Made by a program: the position numbers and the translations under genes. Positions 63,583 through 64,000 of a stretch of DNA of 64,000 nucleotides are shown here, in pieces. Each line of letters opens with the position of its first letter. Position 1 is the stretch's first letter. The DNA is from Ferrimonas kyonanensis DSM 18153 (GTDB lineage: Bacteria > Pseudomonadota > Gammaproteobacteria > Enterobacterales > Shewanellaceae). Location: assembly GCF_000425405.1 (NCBI RefSeq), contig NZ_AUDJ01000001.1, forward strand, positions 434,001-498,000, written 5' to 3'. The notes below the pieces were generated by a model that was not told where the DNA came from, made no database searches, and worked only from the letters and a program-made list of their open reading frames with translations.

Positions 63583-64000
63583 ATGATGTTGTCACTGTTT
63601 ACTGAGTTAGCGGATTGGCTGGTGTACCAACTGCTGGGGCTGTCTGAACAGACCCGGCTGGGCCAGGCACTGCACTTTTTTGTTGAGGACACCAGCAAGA
63701 TATTGGTGTTGTTACTGGTGATGATCTACGCCATCGCCCTGGTACGCGCTTCGCTGGATGTGGAGCGGGTCCGCCAGTACCTGGCGGGTAAGAGCCGCTT
63801 CAGCGGCTACGTGCTGGGTTCGAGTTTTGGCGCCATTACCCCGTTCTGTTCCTGCTCCAGCATTCCGGTGTTTCTCGGCTTTACCTCCGCCGGCATTCCG
63901 GTGGGCATCACCATGGCATTTCTGCTGACCTCGCCGTTGATCAATGAGGTGGCGGTATTGTTGTTACTGAGCCTGTTGGGCTGGAAGTTAACCCTGCTGT
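63583..64000 (+). CDS. DUF318/UPF0718 permease (ArsP-like), 3' end outside window
   Basis: First 139 residues of a polytopic permease; the frame is open to the window end. Seen: MMLSLFTELADWLVYQLLGL, then membrane helices with GSSFGAITPFCSCSSIPVFLG and SAGIPVGITMAFLLTSPLINE (quoted in part). The FCSCSS motif is the counterpart of LCSCGV in the Cu/Zn efflux permease at 49832, so both are the same superfamily; ArsP members export trivalent organoarsenicals. It begins one base after the arsG stop. Another ATG follows three bases on. Confidence 0.85.
   Translation, partial: MMLSLFTELADWLVYQLLGLSEQTRLGQALHFFVEDTSKILVLLLVMIYAIALVRASLDVERVRQYLAGKSRFSGYVLGSSFGAITPFCSCSSIPVFLGFTSAGIPVGITMAFLLTSPLINEVAVLLLLSLLGWKLTLL

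Overview
The window is a stretch of gammaproteobacterial chromosome of roughly 58-60% GC (estimated by eye), about 90% coding, with no rRNA, tRNA, CRISPR array or insertion sequence that I can see. Gene content points to the Shewanella/Ferrimonas branch of Alteromonadales: an outer-membrane OmcA/MtrC/UndA-type multihaem cytochrome, an SO_0444-type Cu/Zn efflux protein, an arsR-arsE-arsF-arsG locus, DUF4382, DUF2960 and DcaP-type porin genes. Ferrimonas is my best guess; this is inference from recalled protein families, not from a search.

Layout. 1-6.8 kb: type IV pilus genes pilD (cut by the window edge), pilC, pilB and pilA on the minus strand, then nadC and a membrane-anchored aspartic protease, divergent from ampD-ampE. 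7.2-14.1 kb: pdhR-aceE-aceF-lpdA, the pyruvate dehydrogenase operon, with two PdhR-type operators upstream. 14.2-22.7 kb: a block absent from the equivalent E. coli interval, holding a 1462-residue propeller/PAS/GGDEF/EAL sensor, a type Vd patatin autotransporter, a HAD phosphatase and a DUF4382 lipoprotein. 23-29.8 kb: acnB, rsd, hemE and the pseudouridine catabolic pair psuK-psuG. The order pilBA-nadC-ampDE-pdhR-aceEF-lpd-acnB and the rsd/hemE neighbourhood match E. coli.

29.8-38.1 kb: a uracil-DNA glycosylase family protein, a second membrane GGDEF/EAL protein, an SDR oxidoreductase, an AT-richer CPBP protease, ygiQ and two small unknowns. 38.5-42.4 kb: an orphan 11-haem surface cytochrome followed by a ToxR/CadC-type membrane regulator. 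42.4-49.1 kb: DUF2960, a CvfB-like RNA-binding protein, yceI with cytochrome b561, a miniature M9-type peptidase, a 50-residue basic membrane protein, and purH-purD.

49.4-51.1 kb: a ZntR-like regulator overlapping a Cu/Zn efflux permease whose cytoplasmic loop carries five Cys-Cys repeats. 51.3-55 kb: a small unknown protein and two convergent porin genes sharing a terminator. 55.2-58.8 kb: tcdA and csdA-csdE (the tRNA ct6A/sulfur-acceptor system), with an unknown outer-membrane-like protein between them. 59-61.6 kb: a penicillin-acylase-family lipoprotein with a perfect FNR-type site upstream. 61.8-64 kb: an arsenical-resistance-like operon (arsR, arsE, arsF, arsG and a permease cut by the window end) behind a clear ArsR-type dyad.

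The least explained items are a promoter-plus-terminator unit on the minus strand ahead of rsd (about 26315-26435, a candidate small RNA or attenuator), the Cys-repeat loop of the metal permease together with a changed ligand position in its regulator, the orphan 11-haem cytochrome with an 18-bp palindrome upstream, and the mini-M9 peptidase.
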